A stretch of 64,000 nucleotides of DNA from Clostridia bacterium (GCA_900755035.1 CAAEEZ010000016.1:62001-126000), one strand, 5' to 3'. Numbered from the stretch's first letter, positions 1-8,681 are shown. Notes: a model not told the origin generated them from the letters alone. A program made the numbers and translations.

Positions 1-672
1 GACGTTGATTGCGTCTACGATTGCCTCGATATCGTGGCCGTCCACCTCTATAGCGTTAAATCTAAATGCGGTAAATTTTGCCTCTACGTCGTCTATTCCG
101 TTTACTTCTTCAACGGTGCCGTCGATTTGCATTTTGTTGTTGTCTAGTAGCACGATTAAGTTGTTAAGTTTCTTGCTACCTGCAAGCATCAAAGCTTCCC
201 ATACTTGACCTTCTTGGCTTTCGCCGTCGCCGATAATAGCGTACACGTTGCAAGGATTTTTATCCAATTTTGCAGCAAGCGCCATACCTACGGCTGCCGA
301 TATACCTTGACCTAGGCTTCCAGCCGTCATATCGATACCCGGAGTTTTGTTTTTATCTACGTGAGAAGGCAAATTCGTACCCGGTTTGTTTAGGGTATAA
401 ATCCAATCTCTATCAAAATATCCTTTTTCAGCAAGCGTTGCGTATAAAGCAGGACCAGCGTGTCCTTTACTTAGAACAACCCTATCTCTATCTACTTTTA
501 ACGGATTTTTAGGGTCTACGTTTGCAGTTTCGTAATAAATTGCCGTAAGCGCTTCTATAATGGACATACTTCCGCCGATGTGACCTACGCCAAGCGTACC
601 AATCATTTCAATGGTAGTATTTCTTATCACTCTGGCTTGCTCTTTTAATAAATCTAATTTCGCTTTATCCAT
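1..672 (-). CDS. Transketolase N-terminal subunit (partial, runs off window start)
   Basis: Thiamine-diphosphate-binding half of a split transketolase (pentose phosphate pathway ketol transfer, cytosolic). The start is the ATG at 670-672, behind a strong AAGGAGAAG site. Visible family motifs are the substrate/TPP histidines in GVGHIGGS and SKGHAGPA, and the TPP/metal motif GDGESQEGQVWEA followed by NNLIVLLDNN. The 3' end lies outside the window, so the C-terminal partner, normally the next gene, is not seen. It is a paralogue of the N-terminal half at 4257-5102 but clearly diverged from it (GDGECDEGSNWEA there), so the genome carries at least two split transketolases. This one looks like the more ordinary housekeeping copy. 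Confidence 0.92.
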   Translation of the reverse strand, partial: MDKAKLDLLKEQARVIRNTTIEMIGTLGVGHIGGSMSIIEALTAIYYETANVDPKNPLKVDRDRVVLSKGHAGPALYATLAEKGYFDRDWIYTLNKPGTNLPSHVDKNKTPGIDMTAGSLGQGISAAVGMALAAKLDKNPCNVYAIIGDGESQEGQVWEALMLAGSKKLNNLIVLLDNNKMQIDGTVEEVNGIDDVEAKFTAFRFNAIEVDGHDIEAIVDAINV

Positions 673-894
673 AAATCTTCTCCTTATAGATTTTATTTAC
701 TGACTAAATTATATCATAAATATTTGCTATATCAATACTAAGCCCGATTTTACGTCGTTTTTTTCACTTGAATTTGAATTTTTTATAAATTTTTTTAATT
801 ATTTTTTAAGCACGTAATATTTTATGCTTTATCGGGTTTTACAGCAATATTTTTGGTCGAAAATTTTTAGAATTTTTGTAGAATTAAATAAAAA

Positions 895-913
895 AAGCCA
901 CTCAAAGTGGCTT
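895..913 (-). terminator. Rho-independent terminator of the 934-1875 gene
   Basis: An 8-bp perfect stem (AAGCCACT/AGTGGCTT) with a 3-nt loop is followed on the minus strand by a T-rich run, just past the stop codon of the dehydrogenase gene. Confidence 0.85.
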
Positions 914-933
914 AAATAGTATATATTCAAAAA

Positions 934-1875
934 TTAACGGTTTACTTGATTTTCCACGTTTCCACTTAGCCAACACTTTACGTTGTTAAGTGCGATATCA
1001 TACAATCTTTTCCTAGTTTCGTAGCTTACCCAAGCAATATGTGGCGTTATAATCACGTTTTTTGCTTTCAAAAGCGGGTTATCTTTTTTCATAGGTTCTT
1101 CGCTGATAACGTCGCACGCAAACGCCTTTATTTTACCGCTATTTAGTGCGTTTTTCATATCTTCTTCATTTACAAGTCCACCCCTTGCCGTATTCACGAT
1201 TATTACGCCGTCCTTCATTTTTTCAATGCTTTCACGGTTTATCATTTCTTTGTTTTGTTCGGTAAGTGGCAGGTGCAAGGTGATAATATCGCATATTTTA
1301 TACATTTCTTCTAAATCCAAGTATCCTTCGCCCCTATAACTACGAGAGTTTACGAAAACTTGCATACCGAACGCCTTTGCTATCTCGGCTACTTTTTTGC
1401 CTATATTTCCGTACCCTACTATACCGATTTTTTTATCTTTTAGTTCGGTTAAAGAGTCTAGCCAATAGCAAAAATTAGGGCATTTACACCAATCGCCGTC
1501 CTTTACGGATTTATCGTGCATACCCACCTTAGTAGTTATTTCTAATAGCAACGCAAAGGTAGTTTGCGCTACGCTATCGGTAGAGTAATTAGGAACGTTA
1601 GTTACCACTATTCCCTTTTCTTTTGCATAATTTATATCAATGTTGTTATATCCCGTTGCAAATTCACCCACGTATTTCAAGTTTTTCAAACTATCAATAA
1701 CCTTTTTGTCAATGACGCATTTATTGGTAAAAATAACGTCGGCGTCCTTGCCTCTTTCTATTACTTCCTCAGCCGTTGACCTTGGATAATACTCAAATTC
1801 GCCAAGCGCCCTAAATTCGTCCCAACTGATATCACCGGGGTTAAACGCTTCGCCGTCCAAAACTACAAGTTTCAT
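934..1875 (-). CDS. D-2-hydroxyacid dehydrogenase (NAD-dependent)
   Basis: Soluble oxidoreductase of the D-isomer 2-hydroxyacid dehydrogenase family, interconverting 2-keto acids and D-2-hydroxy acids. The 313-aa length is normal. The Rossmann motif GYGNIG is at residues 154-159. The catalytic set is present: Arg231 (in TARGG), Glu260 (in SEEP) and His279 (in TPHIAW). The start is supported by AAGGAGAAG immediately upstream. The family includes hydroxypyruvate/glyoxylate reductases and D-lactate dehydrogenases. The overall look (ATGYNNID, PNYSTDSVAQ) is closest to glycerate dehydrogenase/hydroxypyruvate reductase types, but the substrate cannot be fixed from sequence alone. It is a single-gene unit with its own terminator. 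Confidence 0.9.
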   Translation of the reverse strand: MKLVVLDGEAFNPGDISWDEFRALGEFEYYPRSTAEEVIERGKDADVIFTNKCVIDKKVIDSLKNLKYVGEFATGYNNIDINYAKEKGIVVTNVPNYSTDSVAQTTFALLLEITTKVGMHDKSVKDGDWCKCPNFCYWLDSLTELKDKKIGIVGYGNIGKKVAEIAKAFGMQVFVNSRSYRGEGYLDLEEMYKICDIITLHLPLTEQNKEMINRESIEKMKDGVIIVNTARGGLVNEEDMKNALNSGKIKAFACDVISEEPMKKDNPLLKAKNVIITPHIAWVSYETRKRLYDIALNNVKCWLSGNVENQVNR

Positions 1876-2131
1876 ACTTCTCCTTAATATATTATTTATA
1901 TAGATTATTTCTACAATTTATTATAAAATACCAACGAAAAAATAGCAACGAATTTTGCGTTTTTGCTTATTAGTAGTGCTTATTTACTATTCGTTTGACC
2001 TATCTTTTCGTTTTTTCTCGTTCACCTTTTCCGTTTGCGAATTTATTATCGTTTTATCCCTATTTTTCTAACCTAAATTTCTTTATACTCAAAAACGATA
2101 TTCGGCTACTACAAAGAAAACGAAAAATTCG

Positions 2132-2262
2132 CAAAAATAACGTTACTCTCAAACTCATCAAACGTTTTTTGTTTTCTTATCAGTTTTAGTTGCATTCAAA
2201 ATAACGACACTCTCAAACATTGTTACTAGCTGGTCGTTATAATTTAATGTTTTAGCTGTATT
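2132..2262. repeat. Imperfect tandem repeat, two units of about 65 bp
   Basis: The first unit opens with CAAAAATAACGTTACTCTCA and the second, at 2197, with CAAAATAACGACACTCTCAA. Each ends with a GTTTTAGYTGYATTCAAAA-like segment (2183-2201 and 2249-2267). The middle of the units is diverged. Confidence 0.5.
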
Positions 2263-2348
2263 CAAAAAATTATTCTACTAAAATAGTAGCAATACGTAGA
2301 AAACTATTTGATAGTGACTAAACGACACAATAAACAAGCAATAAAAAA

Positions 2349-2368
2349 ATGCGAACCGAAGTTCGCAT
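2349..2368 (-). terminator. Terminator of the SCP2/aminotransferase/transketolase operon
   Basis: An 8-bp perfect stem (ATGCGAAC/GTTCGCAT) reads on the minus strand as a C(TTCG)G tetraloop hairpin followed by a T run. It lies 14 bp past the stop codon of the last operon gene. Confidence 0.9.
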
Positions 2369-2381
2369 TTTTGTTTATTTC

Positions 2382-3227
2382 TTATAGAAGGATTGCTTGG
2401 ATTCTTGACATATAGTCGTTTAGCACTGCGCTGTATTCAGGAGAGCCTATCATAGTGATATAACCTCTCTCTGCGCTTTCAACAAACGGTACGGTTCCGC
2501 CAACTACGGCAAGACCACCCTCAACGTCTCTAAAATGGAAGGTAACGAAAGGTCTTCTTCTTTCGTAGATACCACGTCCACACTTAGATTGACCTGCTTG
2601 AACCATCAAATAGCACGCAACGTCTGGGTTCTCCTCTGGGCCTACGATAAATTGATAAACCCTTTTTGGTTGTTGCATCCACGCTCTGTACTCCTTAATT
2701 TGTGGGTCGTCGTACTTGTCGGCAAGTTTGTTGTAAACGGATAGTGCCGAAGATACCATGTAAAGTGATAACTTTAATTTCATCTTCTTATCAGCATCGG
2801 TCTTAGGATTGAACGAAGGCAACATTTTGGTTAAACCTAAGAATAATTTGGTAACTACTTTTAGGAATAAGCCAGCGTGTCCTTTGAACAAAGTTTTAAG
2901 AATAGCACCGATAATTGCGCCGTTCATTGCACCGGTAAACATACCACACATATCTTTTATAGTTTTGAATTCAAAATTGATAGTTGGCTCGCCGTCGTAT
3001 TTGCCTTGTTTAACGTCAAGACATTGCGTTGGCTCTTTTGAACTGTCAAAAACAAGATATGCACCAAAATAATCTTCACCTTGCTCCGCTGCACCTACTT
3101 GTACTACGGCGTCAACGCCCTTAAAAGCCTCGGTAACTTTTGGGTCGTCGGCTACTAGCACTTTCATTACAGGGAAAATCGAGCGAAGGATTAATTCTGC
3201 TTGAATTTTCTCATTTTGCGTTGCCAT
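2382..3227 (-). CDS. SCP2-like (sterol-carrier fold) protein, operon-distal copy
   Basis: Protein of 281 aa with no signal peptide, probably cytosolic or membrane-peripheral. The C-terminal third (FVTFHFRDVEGGLAVVGGTV, then a G-S-P-E-Y helix) resembles the SCP2-like lipid-binding fold. The middle holds a long hydrophobic, Gly-rich amphipathic stretch (about residues 95-150). It aligns by eye with the first gene of the same operon (6394-7179) over the segment with an acidic -PD- loop, a two-strand GG turn and the terminal helix, so the two are paralogues. It starts 1 bp after the transketolase C-terminal gene ends, implying translational coupling. No catalytic residues are recognised. Lipid or hydrophobic-substrate binding is an inference from the fold resemblance, and the exact ligand is unknown. 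Confidence 0.6.
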   Translation of the reverse strand: MATQNEKIQAELILRSIFPVMKVLVADDPKVTEAFKGVDAVVQVGAAEQGEDYFGAYLVFDSSKEPTQCLDVKQGKYDGEPTINFEFKTIKDMCGMFTGAMNGAIIGAILKTLFKGHAGLFLKVVTKLFLGLTKMLPSFNPKTDADKKMKLKLSLYMVSSALSVYNKLADKYDDPQIKEYRAWMQQPKRVYQFIVGPEENPDVACYLMVQAGQSKCGRGIYERRRPFVTFHFRDVEGGLAVVGGTVPFVESAERGYITMIGSPEYSAVLNDYMSRIQAILL

Positions 3228-3228
3228 T

Positions 3229-4254
3229 TTATACCTCGTCCTCCCAAACTTCGTCTTGCTCGAAGTCTCTGTTCATAACTTCTCTTACCTTATCGGCAAT
3301 ACCGTCTGAATCTAGTCCGTAGAAAGCATACAAGTCTTCTGGATAACCAATTTGAGCAAAGCAGTCAGGAACACCAACTTTCGTAAATGCGCATCCTTTT
3401 CCGCTTTCAGCAATAACTGCTGCAACTGAATCGCCAAGACCACCGATAACGTTATGTTCTTCAACAGTGATAATTCTTCTCGTATCGTTTACTGCTTTCA
3501 TAATAGTTTCAGCGTCGATAGGTTTGATAGTGTGCATATTAACTACTCTAACCTTGATTTTGTCATATTTCTCTAAGTCTTGCGCTGCTTGAACTGCTTG
3601 ACGAACACAAATACCGCAAGCGATAATCGTACAGTCTGCACCCTCTGGGTCGATAACGGTTTTTGCTTTGCCGATTTCGAAAGGAATCTTATCGGTTTCT
3701 GGGCAAGGAAGCTCGAAACCACGACCGATTCTTACGTAGCAAGGGCCTTCTTTCTCAACGATTGCCTTGATTGCTTGACCGGTTTCTTCGCCGTCTGCAG
3801 GGGCAATAAGCGTTACGTTAGGGAATGCCTTAACGATAGAGAAGTCCTCGGTACAGTGGTGGGTAGAACCTGCTGCACCAAACGAAATACCACTATGAGT
3901 AGCAACTACTTTTACGTTTAATTTTTGGTAGCAAATATCAGTTCTGAATTGCTCGCCTGCTCTCATACAAGCAAATGCGCCCATCGTAGATGCAAACGGA
4001 GTAAATCCAACCTTAGCAAGACCTGCTGCTACACCCATCATATTTTGCTCTGCAATACCTACATTGATAACTCTCTCTGGGAATGCTTTTTCAAAGATAC
4101 CCATATTCGTAGATTTTGCTAGGTCGGCGGTTACGCCAACTATTTTATCGTTTTCTCTTGCAAGTTCCGTCATTACACGTCCGTAGATTTCACCAGGGGA
4201 CATTGTATTTGCGTCATATACGTTCCAAGAGGTTCCAGTCGTTACTTCTGCCAT
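3229..4254 (-). CDS. Transketolase C-terminal subunit
   Basis: Pyrimidine-binding and C-terminal domains of a split transketolase, 341 aa, which must pair with the N-terminal subunit encoded just upstream at 4257-5102. Diagnostic features are DLAKSTNMGIFEKAFPER, then INVGIAEQNMMGVAAGLA (containing the catalytic Glu that activates thiamine diphosphate), and ATHSGISFGAAGSTHH. The C-terminal domain contains the family segment VVNMHTIKPIDAE and EEHNVIGGLGDSVA. The two subunit genes are separated by 2 bp. Unlike a housekeeping copy, this pair sits between an aminotransferase and lipid-binding-like proteins, suggesting ketol transfer onto a specialised acceptor (inference). Confidence 0.92.
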   Translation of the reverse strand: MAEVTTGTSWNVYDANTMSPGEIYGRVMTELARENDKIVGVTADLAKSTNMGIFEKAFPERVINVGIAEQNMMGVAAGLAKVGFTPFASTMGAFACMRAGEQFRTDICYQKLNVKVVATHSGISFGAAGSTHHCTEDFSIVKAFPNVTLIAPADGEETGQAIKAIVEKEGPCYVRIGRGFELPCPETDKIPFEIGKAKTVIDPEGADCTIIACGICVRQAVQAAQDLEKYDKIKVRVVNMHTIKPIDAETIMKAVNDTRRIITVEEHNVIGGLGDSVAAVIAESGKGCAFTKVGVPDCFAQIGYPEDLYAFYGLDSDGIADKVREVMNRDFEQDEVWEDEV

Positions 4255-4256
4255 AG

Positions 4257-5102
4257 TTATTTCTCCTCCTCATATAATTTGATAATATTCTCTTTAGCCG
4301 CTTTTTGTTGGTTAGAATCTAGTGAGCAGTAGTGGCAAACAACTTTTCCTTCTAATGCTCCGCCTAGCGTCTTACCTTTAATGGTGTCGGCAAGAATAAG
4401 AGTAGGTCCATCGGTAGCTGCCCACGCTTTTTCTAGTGCAGCGTCGATTTGGTCTATATCGTGTCCGTTAATCTTGATTACGTTGTATCCAAATGCAGCA
4501 AACTTATCTGCAAGTGGCTCTAATTTCATAACGTCCTCGGTGTTACCGTCTATCATAAAGTGGTTACGGTCAACGATTACGATTAGGTTGTTTAGTTTGT
4601 AGTGGTTAGCAGTCATACTTGCTTCCCAGTTACTTCCCTCGTCGCACTCGCCGTCGCCTAGTAGTACTACTACCTTAAAATCTTTCTTTTGCAATTTACC
4701 ACCGATAGCCATACCTACAGCCATAGGTAGTCCGTGTCCTAATGAACCAGAAGATGCGTCGCATCCTGGAATCTTGTTGCTATCTGGGTGCATTCCAAAC
4801 GGAGATTTGAAGTGGTTGAAAGTTTTCAAGCCCTCTTTGTCCATAAATCCCTTTTTCATAAGGGTTGGAATATAACCTAATGCGCAGTGACCTTTTGACA
4901 AGATAAATCTATCTCTATCTTCCCATTGAGGATTTTTTGGGTCTACGTTTAGGTATTTGAAATACAATACCGTCATGATATCCATCATACTCATAGAACC
5001 ACCAACGTGAGCGCCACCTGCGTAGCCCATGGTATCAATGATATCTAATCTTAAATCTTTGGCAATCTCTTTTAATTTTGCCCTTTCTTCGTTTGATAAC
5101 AT
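4257..5102 (-). CDS. Transketolase N-terminal subunit (operon copy)
   Basis: Pyrophosphate-binding half of a split transketolase, 281 aa. It carries His32 (GAHVGGS), His72 (SKGHCALG) and His123 (GSLGHGL), which line the transketolase active site. The TPP/Mg motif GDGECDEG is at 149-156, ending with VDRN at 180. It is a diverged paralogue of the gene at the left window edge. The start is the ATG after a TAGGAGGAAAAT site. It lies 16 bp downstream of the aminotransferase and 2 bp upstream of its C-terminal partner, so it is almost certainly co-transcribed. The acceptor and donor sugars are not predictable from sequence. Confidence 0.92.
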   Translation of the reverse strand: MLSNEERAKLKEIAKDLRLDIIDTMGYAGGAHVGGSMSMMDIMTVLYFKYLNVDPKNPQWEDRDRFILSKGHCALGYIPTLMKKGFMDKEGLKTFNHFKSPFGMHPDSNKIPGCDASSGSLGHGLPMAVGMAIGGKLQKKDFKVVVLLGDGECDEGSNWEASMTANHYKLNNLIVIVDRNHFMIDGNTEDVMKLEPLADKFAAFGYNVIKINGHDIDQIDAALEKAWAATDGPTLILADTIKGKTLGGALEGKVVCHYCSLDSNQQKAAKENIIKLYEEEK

Positions 5103-5118
5103 ATTTTCCTCCTATATC

Positions 5119-6378
5119 TTACAATTTATTATTTTGTTTTACTACTTTATATGCTTCGTCTGCAATTTCCAAAGTCTTTGTTACGTCAGCGTCGGTTAAC
5201 GAGCAGTTTACAAACAAGTTGTGGTGATTGTGAATCATAATGCCTCTCTTAACCATTTCAGCCGTCCATTGTTGATGCAAAACGGTAGAAGGGTCGTTCT
5301 CTAACCTGATATAAGGCATAGACATTGCACCGGTAACGGTCAAGGTAAAGCCGTTTTCTTTTGCAACTCTTTGCAAACCTTCTTTACCAAATACCTTTTC
5401 ACCTTGTTCTTGCATTAGTTTAGCGCCGTTTATTTTTCTTAGTTTGTTTACGCAGGCAATACCAGCGGCAAACGGAACTGCACTCATCCAATAAGAACCC
5501 GTCCAGAATACGTCGGATACTGCTGCCTTCAAGTCGTTGATACCGCATAGACACGAAACGTTGTAGCCGTTAGCAAGCGCCTTACAGAAGCACATTAAGT
5601 CGGCTTTAATTCCAAAGAATTTATCCGAACCGTGAGTATCTAGTCTGAAACCGTTACGAATATCGTCTACAATTAAAACGATACCGTTAGCCGTACATAA
5701 CTCACGAACTTTTTGCCAATATCCCTCGGCAGGCATTTCGCTGTTTACCCAAGTAGGCATTAAGTAAGGGGTAGCGATAAGTCCTGCTATTTCGTCCTTA
5801 TGCTCCTTAATAGTTCTTTCTAATTCGTCGATATCGTTCCAATGAACGTACATGCTGTTTGCAACGTCTTCTTCAACGATACCAGCGTATCCTAATTTTT
5901 GCGTCCAAGGCGATACTCCGTGGTAGCAACCCTTGAACATAAGTATTTTCTTTCTGCCCGTTGCAGCCTTTGCAACCAAGCAAGCAAGCGACGTAACGTC
6001 GTTACCGTTTTTAGCAAAGAAAGCCCAGTCTGCCATATCTACGGTGTCTACCATAAGTTCTGCAAACTCTAATACTTTATAAGAAGGAGTGGTGATACAG
6101 TCGCATTTTGCAATTTGCTCCATAGCGGCTTTATCTACGTCCTCGTCGCAGTAACCAAGTACGTTTGGTCCGTATGCGCACATATAGTCGATATATTCGT
6201 TACCATCTACGTCCCACATATGAGATCCCTTGCCATGGTCCATAAACATAGGAAACGCACTTACGGGAATAGCGCAACAGTTAGAAGGACCTTGGTGTCC
6301 GTATACGCCCGTAGGAATAACGTTTAACGCTCTTTTGAATAATTCTCTTGATTTAGTATAATCGTTAATCTTTGTCAT
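5119..6378 (-). CDS. Class III aminotransferase / glutamate-1-semialdehyde aminomutase-like
   Basis: PLP enzyme of fold type I, class III, 419 aa, of the glutamate-1-semialdehyde aminomutase-like branch. The PLP-binding lysine is Lys266 (LMCFCKALANGYN). Asp238, which pairs with the pyridine nitrogen, sits in LIVDDIRNGF, where most relatives have D-E followed by T-G-F-R. The phosphate-binding region contains MFKGCYHGVSPW near residue 150. No heme genes (hemA, hemB) are nearby, so tetrapyrrole synthesis is unlikely to be its role here. The partners are a split transketolase and two SCP2-like proteins. A plausible job is amination of a ketone made by the transketolase (inference). All catalytic residues look intact. 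Confidence 0.85.
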   Translation of the reverse strand: MTKINDYTKSRELFKRALNVIPTGVYGHQGPSNCCAIPVSAFPMFMDHGKGSHMWDVDGNEYIDYMCAYGPNVLGYCDEDVDKAAMEQIAKCDCITTPSYKVLEFAELMVDTVDMADWAFFAKNGNDVTSLACLVAKAATGRKKILMFKGCYHGVSPWTQKLGYAGIVEEDVANSMYVHWNDIDELERTIKEHKDEIAGLIATPYLMPTWVNSEMPAEGYWQKVRELCTANGIVLIVDDIRNGFRLDTHGSDKFFGIKADLMCFCKALANGYNVSCLCGINDLKAAVSDVFWTGSYWMSAVPFAAGIACVNKLRKINGAKLMQEQGEKVFGKEGLQRVAKENGFTLTVTGAMSMPYIRLENDPSTVLHQQWTAEMVKRGIMIHNHHNLFVNCSLTDADVTKTLEIADEAYKVVKQNNKL

Positions 6379-6393
6379 TGTAATATCCTCCTA

Positions 6394-7179
6394 TTAACCA
6401 ACGTATTTGGAAACCAAACCTAGTAGTTTGCTCATATTATCAAGCATAGGGGTGTAGCCAAATAGCGACAATTTTCCCTCGCCGATAGGGGTAAATACGT
6501 CTAGGTCGCCGTTTAATACTGCGTTTGCAGTAGCAACGTCTTCAAACTTCATAAACGCTCTGCCTTTGCCTTCTTCGCAACCTTTTGACGTAGTCAAATA
6601 ACCTTTTGCATCAATATCTAGCGAAATACCTACGTCGCCACTCGGGTCTGAAATGGTTGCTTGGATTATTCCCTCAGGAATACGACCTGCAATAAGCTTT
6701 CCAACAGGGTCGCTGTTTGCAATTTCGCTCATTGCGAAAAATGCCGTATAAGCAAGTAGCGTAGTGCTTACCTTGAAATACTCAGGGTCTTTGCATCTTT
6801 CTATTCTTTCCTCTTTGGTAGGTTGCAAATAATACTTAATTCTATCTGCTAAGCCCATAAATTCTTTTAGCAAGAAACCAACTTGGAATACGTTGTAGAA
6901 AATAGGAACAGTGTTTTCACCATCAATCAATTTGTTAAAATGTTCAGGCGAAGTAAAATACAACTTCAAACTTGCTCCACACTCACCTCTAACAAAAGTG
7001 CAAGCGCCGTTTTCGAATTTTAGCGTACCTATGCCAACTTGAGGAACGCGGAATTGAACGGATAACTTCTTGTCTTTTATTAAATCCTTGCATACACTAT
7101 CCATAGAGCACAAATCTTCGATATTTCTAAGTATCGCAAATAGATTGATGCGCGCTACCGTTACTGTGTTTTTCTCCAT
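6394..7179 (-). CDS. SCP2-like (sterol-carrier fold) protein, operon-proximal copy
   Basis: First gene of the operon, 261 aa, no signal peptide. Two SCP2-like halves can be read. The N-terminal half contains LKLYFTSPEHFNKLIDGE and a hydrophobic helix. The C-terminal half contains GYLTTSKGCEEGKGRAFMKF, followed by ATANAVLNGDLDVFTPIGEG and a final helix, the usual SCP2 order of a strand, an F-x-D segment, a G-x-L loop and a terminal helix. It is a paralogue of the last gene (2382-3227). SCP2 domains bind lipids or other hydrophobic molecules, so it may shield or present a hydrophobic substrate to the three enzymes encoded between the two copies. The start follows an ATAGGAGGATG site. Confidence 0.65.
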   Translation of the reverse strand: MEKNTVTVARINLFAILRNIEDLCSMDSVCKDLIKDKKLSVQFRVPQVGIGTLKFENGACTFVRGECGASLKLYFTSPEHFNKLIDGENTVPIFYNVFQVGFLLKEFMGLADRIKYYLQPTKEERIERCKDPEYFKVSTTLLAYTAFFAMSEIANSDPVGKLIAGRIPEGIIQATISDPSGDVGISLDIDAKGYLTTSKGCEEGKGRAFMKFEDVATANAVLNGDLDVFTPIGEGKLSLFGYTPMLDNMSKLLGLVSKYVG

Positions 7180-7218
7180 AAGAACATCCTCCTATTCTAG
7201 TGTTCAATATATACTCTT

Positions 7219-7247
7219 ATGCTACCATATTATTTGCTTAATTTCAA
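7219..7247 (-). promoter_or_regulatory. Probable promoter of the SCP2/aminotransferase/transketolase operon
   Basis: On the minus strand TTGAAA (7247-7242) is followed after 17 bp by TAGCAT (7224-7219), about 40 bp before the first ATG. The -10 is a weak match. Confidence 0.45.
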
Positions 7248-7366
7248 CATATACCTTGATTTTTTTTGAAAAAATAAAAAATTTTTTTGAAAATTTTTTT
7301 GCTATTTAACAAGTTTTCCCTTAATATTTTTCGTTTGCAAAAATATCGACAGATATAGTAAATAAA

Positions 7367-7395
7367 TAGACATTTTTTTAACAAAATGTTATACT
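7367..7395 (+). promoter_or_regulatory. Promoter of the PTS EIIC-like gene
   Basis: TAGACA, a 17-bp spacer and TATACT, with an extended -10 TG at 7387-7388, 31 bp before the start codon. This is a vegetative sigma-A type promoter. Confidence 0.75.
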
Positions 7396-7426
7396 TATTT
7401 TATTAAATATTTTTAAGGAGAAGGTT

Positions 7427-8665
7427 ATGTTCAAATTTCACAAAAAGGCAGAATCTACCCACAAACCAGAGGGTGATATCGTAGCTAACTCTACCAACGA
7501 GGAATATATTCCTCTTACCCCAAAGCAACACCTTAAAAACTTTTGCAAGAAGTATTTTATAGACGCTTTTTCAGGTATGGCGCAAGGTTTGTTTTGTACC
7601 CTTATTATCGGTACAATTATAAAAGAATTAGGTAAACTTATATTAAAGGCAAATACTCCTGCGGGCGTTGCCGTAGGTAACGCACTTATCGTACTAGGCA
7701 GTATCGCATCTTTAATGATGGGCGCAGGAATAGGTATAGGTATTGCAAAATCCCTAAAATCCTCTAACCTAGTTATGTTTTCGGCGATAATAGCAGGTAT
7801 GGTTGGCTCTTTTTCGATGAAATTCGTAGACGGCACTTTTTGGCAAACGGGTACGGCAATAAGCACTATTGCCCTACTTCCGGGTAACCCTATCGGCGCT
7901 TACGTATGCACCGTATTTGCCGTTGAAATAGCAAATAAACTAAGTGGTAAAACGAAGATAGACATTATACTTATTCCGTTCGTTGTATCCATAGTATCGT
8001 TAATTTGCATTTACGTTGCTTGGCCGTTTGTAAAACTTGTAGATTATATCGGTCTTGGCGTTGCAAAAGCAACTGCTATAACGCCGGCTGCAATGGGCAT
8101 AGTAATCGCAGTAGTTATGGGTATACTTCTTACGATGCCAACCTCGTCGGCTGCAATTTGGATTGCCGTAGCATCACCTATTTTGTCTAATCCGTCAGCG
8201 TATAGCACGGCGGACATAAACGCAATACTTCTTGCAGGTGGCGCTGCTACCGTCGGTTGCGCTTGCCATATGGTAGGCTTTGCCGTAACAAGTTACCGTG
8301 AAAACGGCTTTGGCGGACTGATTGCACAAGGCATTGGAACAAGTATGCTACAAATACCAAACATTATGAAAAAACCTATCGTAATGCTACCAGAGATTAT
8401 CGCAAGCTTTATCCTTGGACCTATCTCTACTTGCGGATTTAGGCTAATGTGCGGTTCTAGTGGTGGTGGTATGGGTACTAGCGGCTTCGTAGGAATTATA
8501 GATACGATAGCGCAAAGCACCGCAAACGGCTCAGACCCTGCTTTGATATGGAGCGGAATAATTGTGCTAATGATTGTACTTCCTGCCGTAATCACCCTAA
8601 TTTGTAGCGAACTTATGAGAAAAATCGGTTGGATAAAATACGGCGATATGAAACTTGATTTCTAA
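7427..8665 (+). CDS. PTS transporter subunit IIC-like membrane protein (PTS_EIIC_2 type)
   Basis: Integral membrane protein of 412 aa with a hydrophilic N-terminal tail (to about residue 45) and roughly nine hydrophobic segments rich in small residues. It resembles the PTS_EIIC_2 group, which has an EIIC-like channel and no attached EIIA or EIIB domains. Typical stretches are SGMAQGLFCTLIIGTIIKEL near the start, LLTMPTSSAAIWIA in the middle and a Gly-rich GSSGGGMGTSGFVG loop near the C-terminus. No EIIA/EIIB genes are adjacent, so phosphotransfer coupling and the substrate are unknown. The start follows AAGGAGAAGGTT. It is monocistronic, with its own promoter and terminator. Confidence 0.8.
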   Translation: MFKFHKKAESTHKPEGDIVANSTNEEYIPLTPKQHLKNFCKKYFIDAFSGMAQGLFCTLIIGTIIKELGKLILKANTPAGVAVGNALIVLGSIASLMMGAGIGIGIAKSLKSSNLVMFSAIIAGMVGSFSMKFVDGTFWQTGTAISTIALLPGNPIGAYVCTVFAVEIANKLSGKTKIDIILIPFVVSIVSLICIYVAWPFVKLVDYIGLGVAKATAITPAAMGIVIAVVMGILLTMPTSSAAIWIAVASPILSNPSAYSTADINAILLAGGAATVGCACHMVGFAVTSYRENGFGGLIAQGIGTSMLQIPNIMKKPIVMLPEIIASFILGPISTCGFRLMCGSSGGGMGTSGFVGIIDTIAQSTANGSDPALIWSGIIVLMIVLPAVITLICSELMRKIGWIKYGDMKLDF

Positions 8666-8681
8666 AACGACACCTAAATAT

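Larger units (their letters stand above)
1876..2381. other. Gene-free stretch with a weak tandem repeat
   Basis: No convincing gene on either strand; the short plus-strand reading frame near 1995-2189 lacks a ribosome site and family features. It holds the imperfect two-copy repeat listed at 2132-2262 and, at its right end, the terminator of the next operon. Confidence 0.6.

Noticed and set aside
1995..2189. Plus-strand 64-codon frame in the 1876-2381 gap
   Set aside because: Phe/Ser/Lys-rich, no ribosome site, and covers part of the non-coding tandem repeat.
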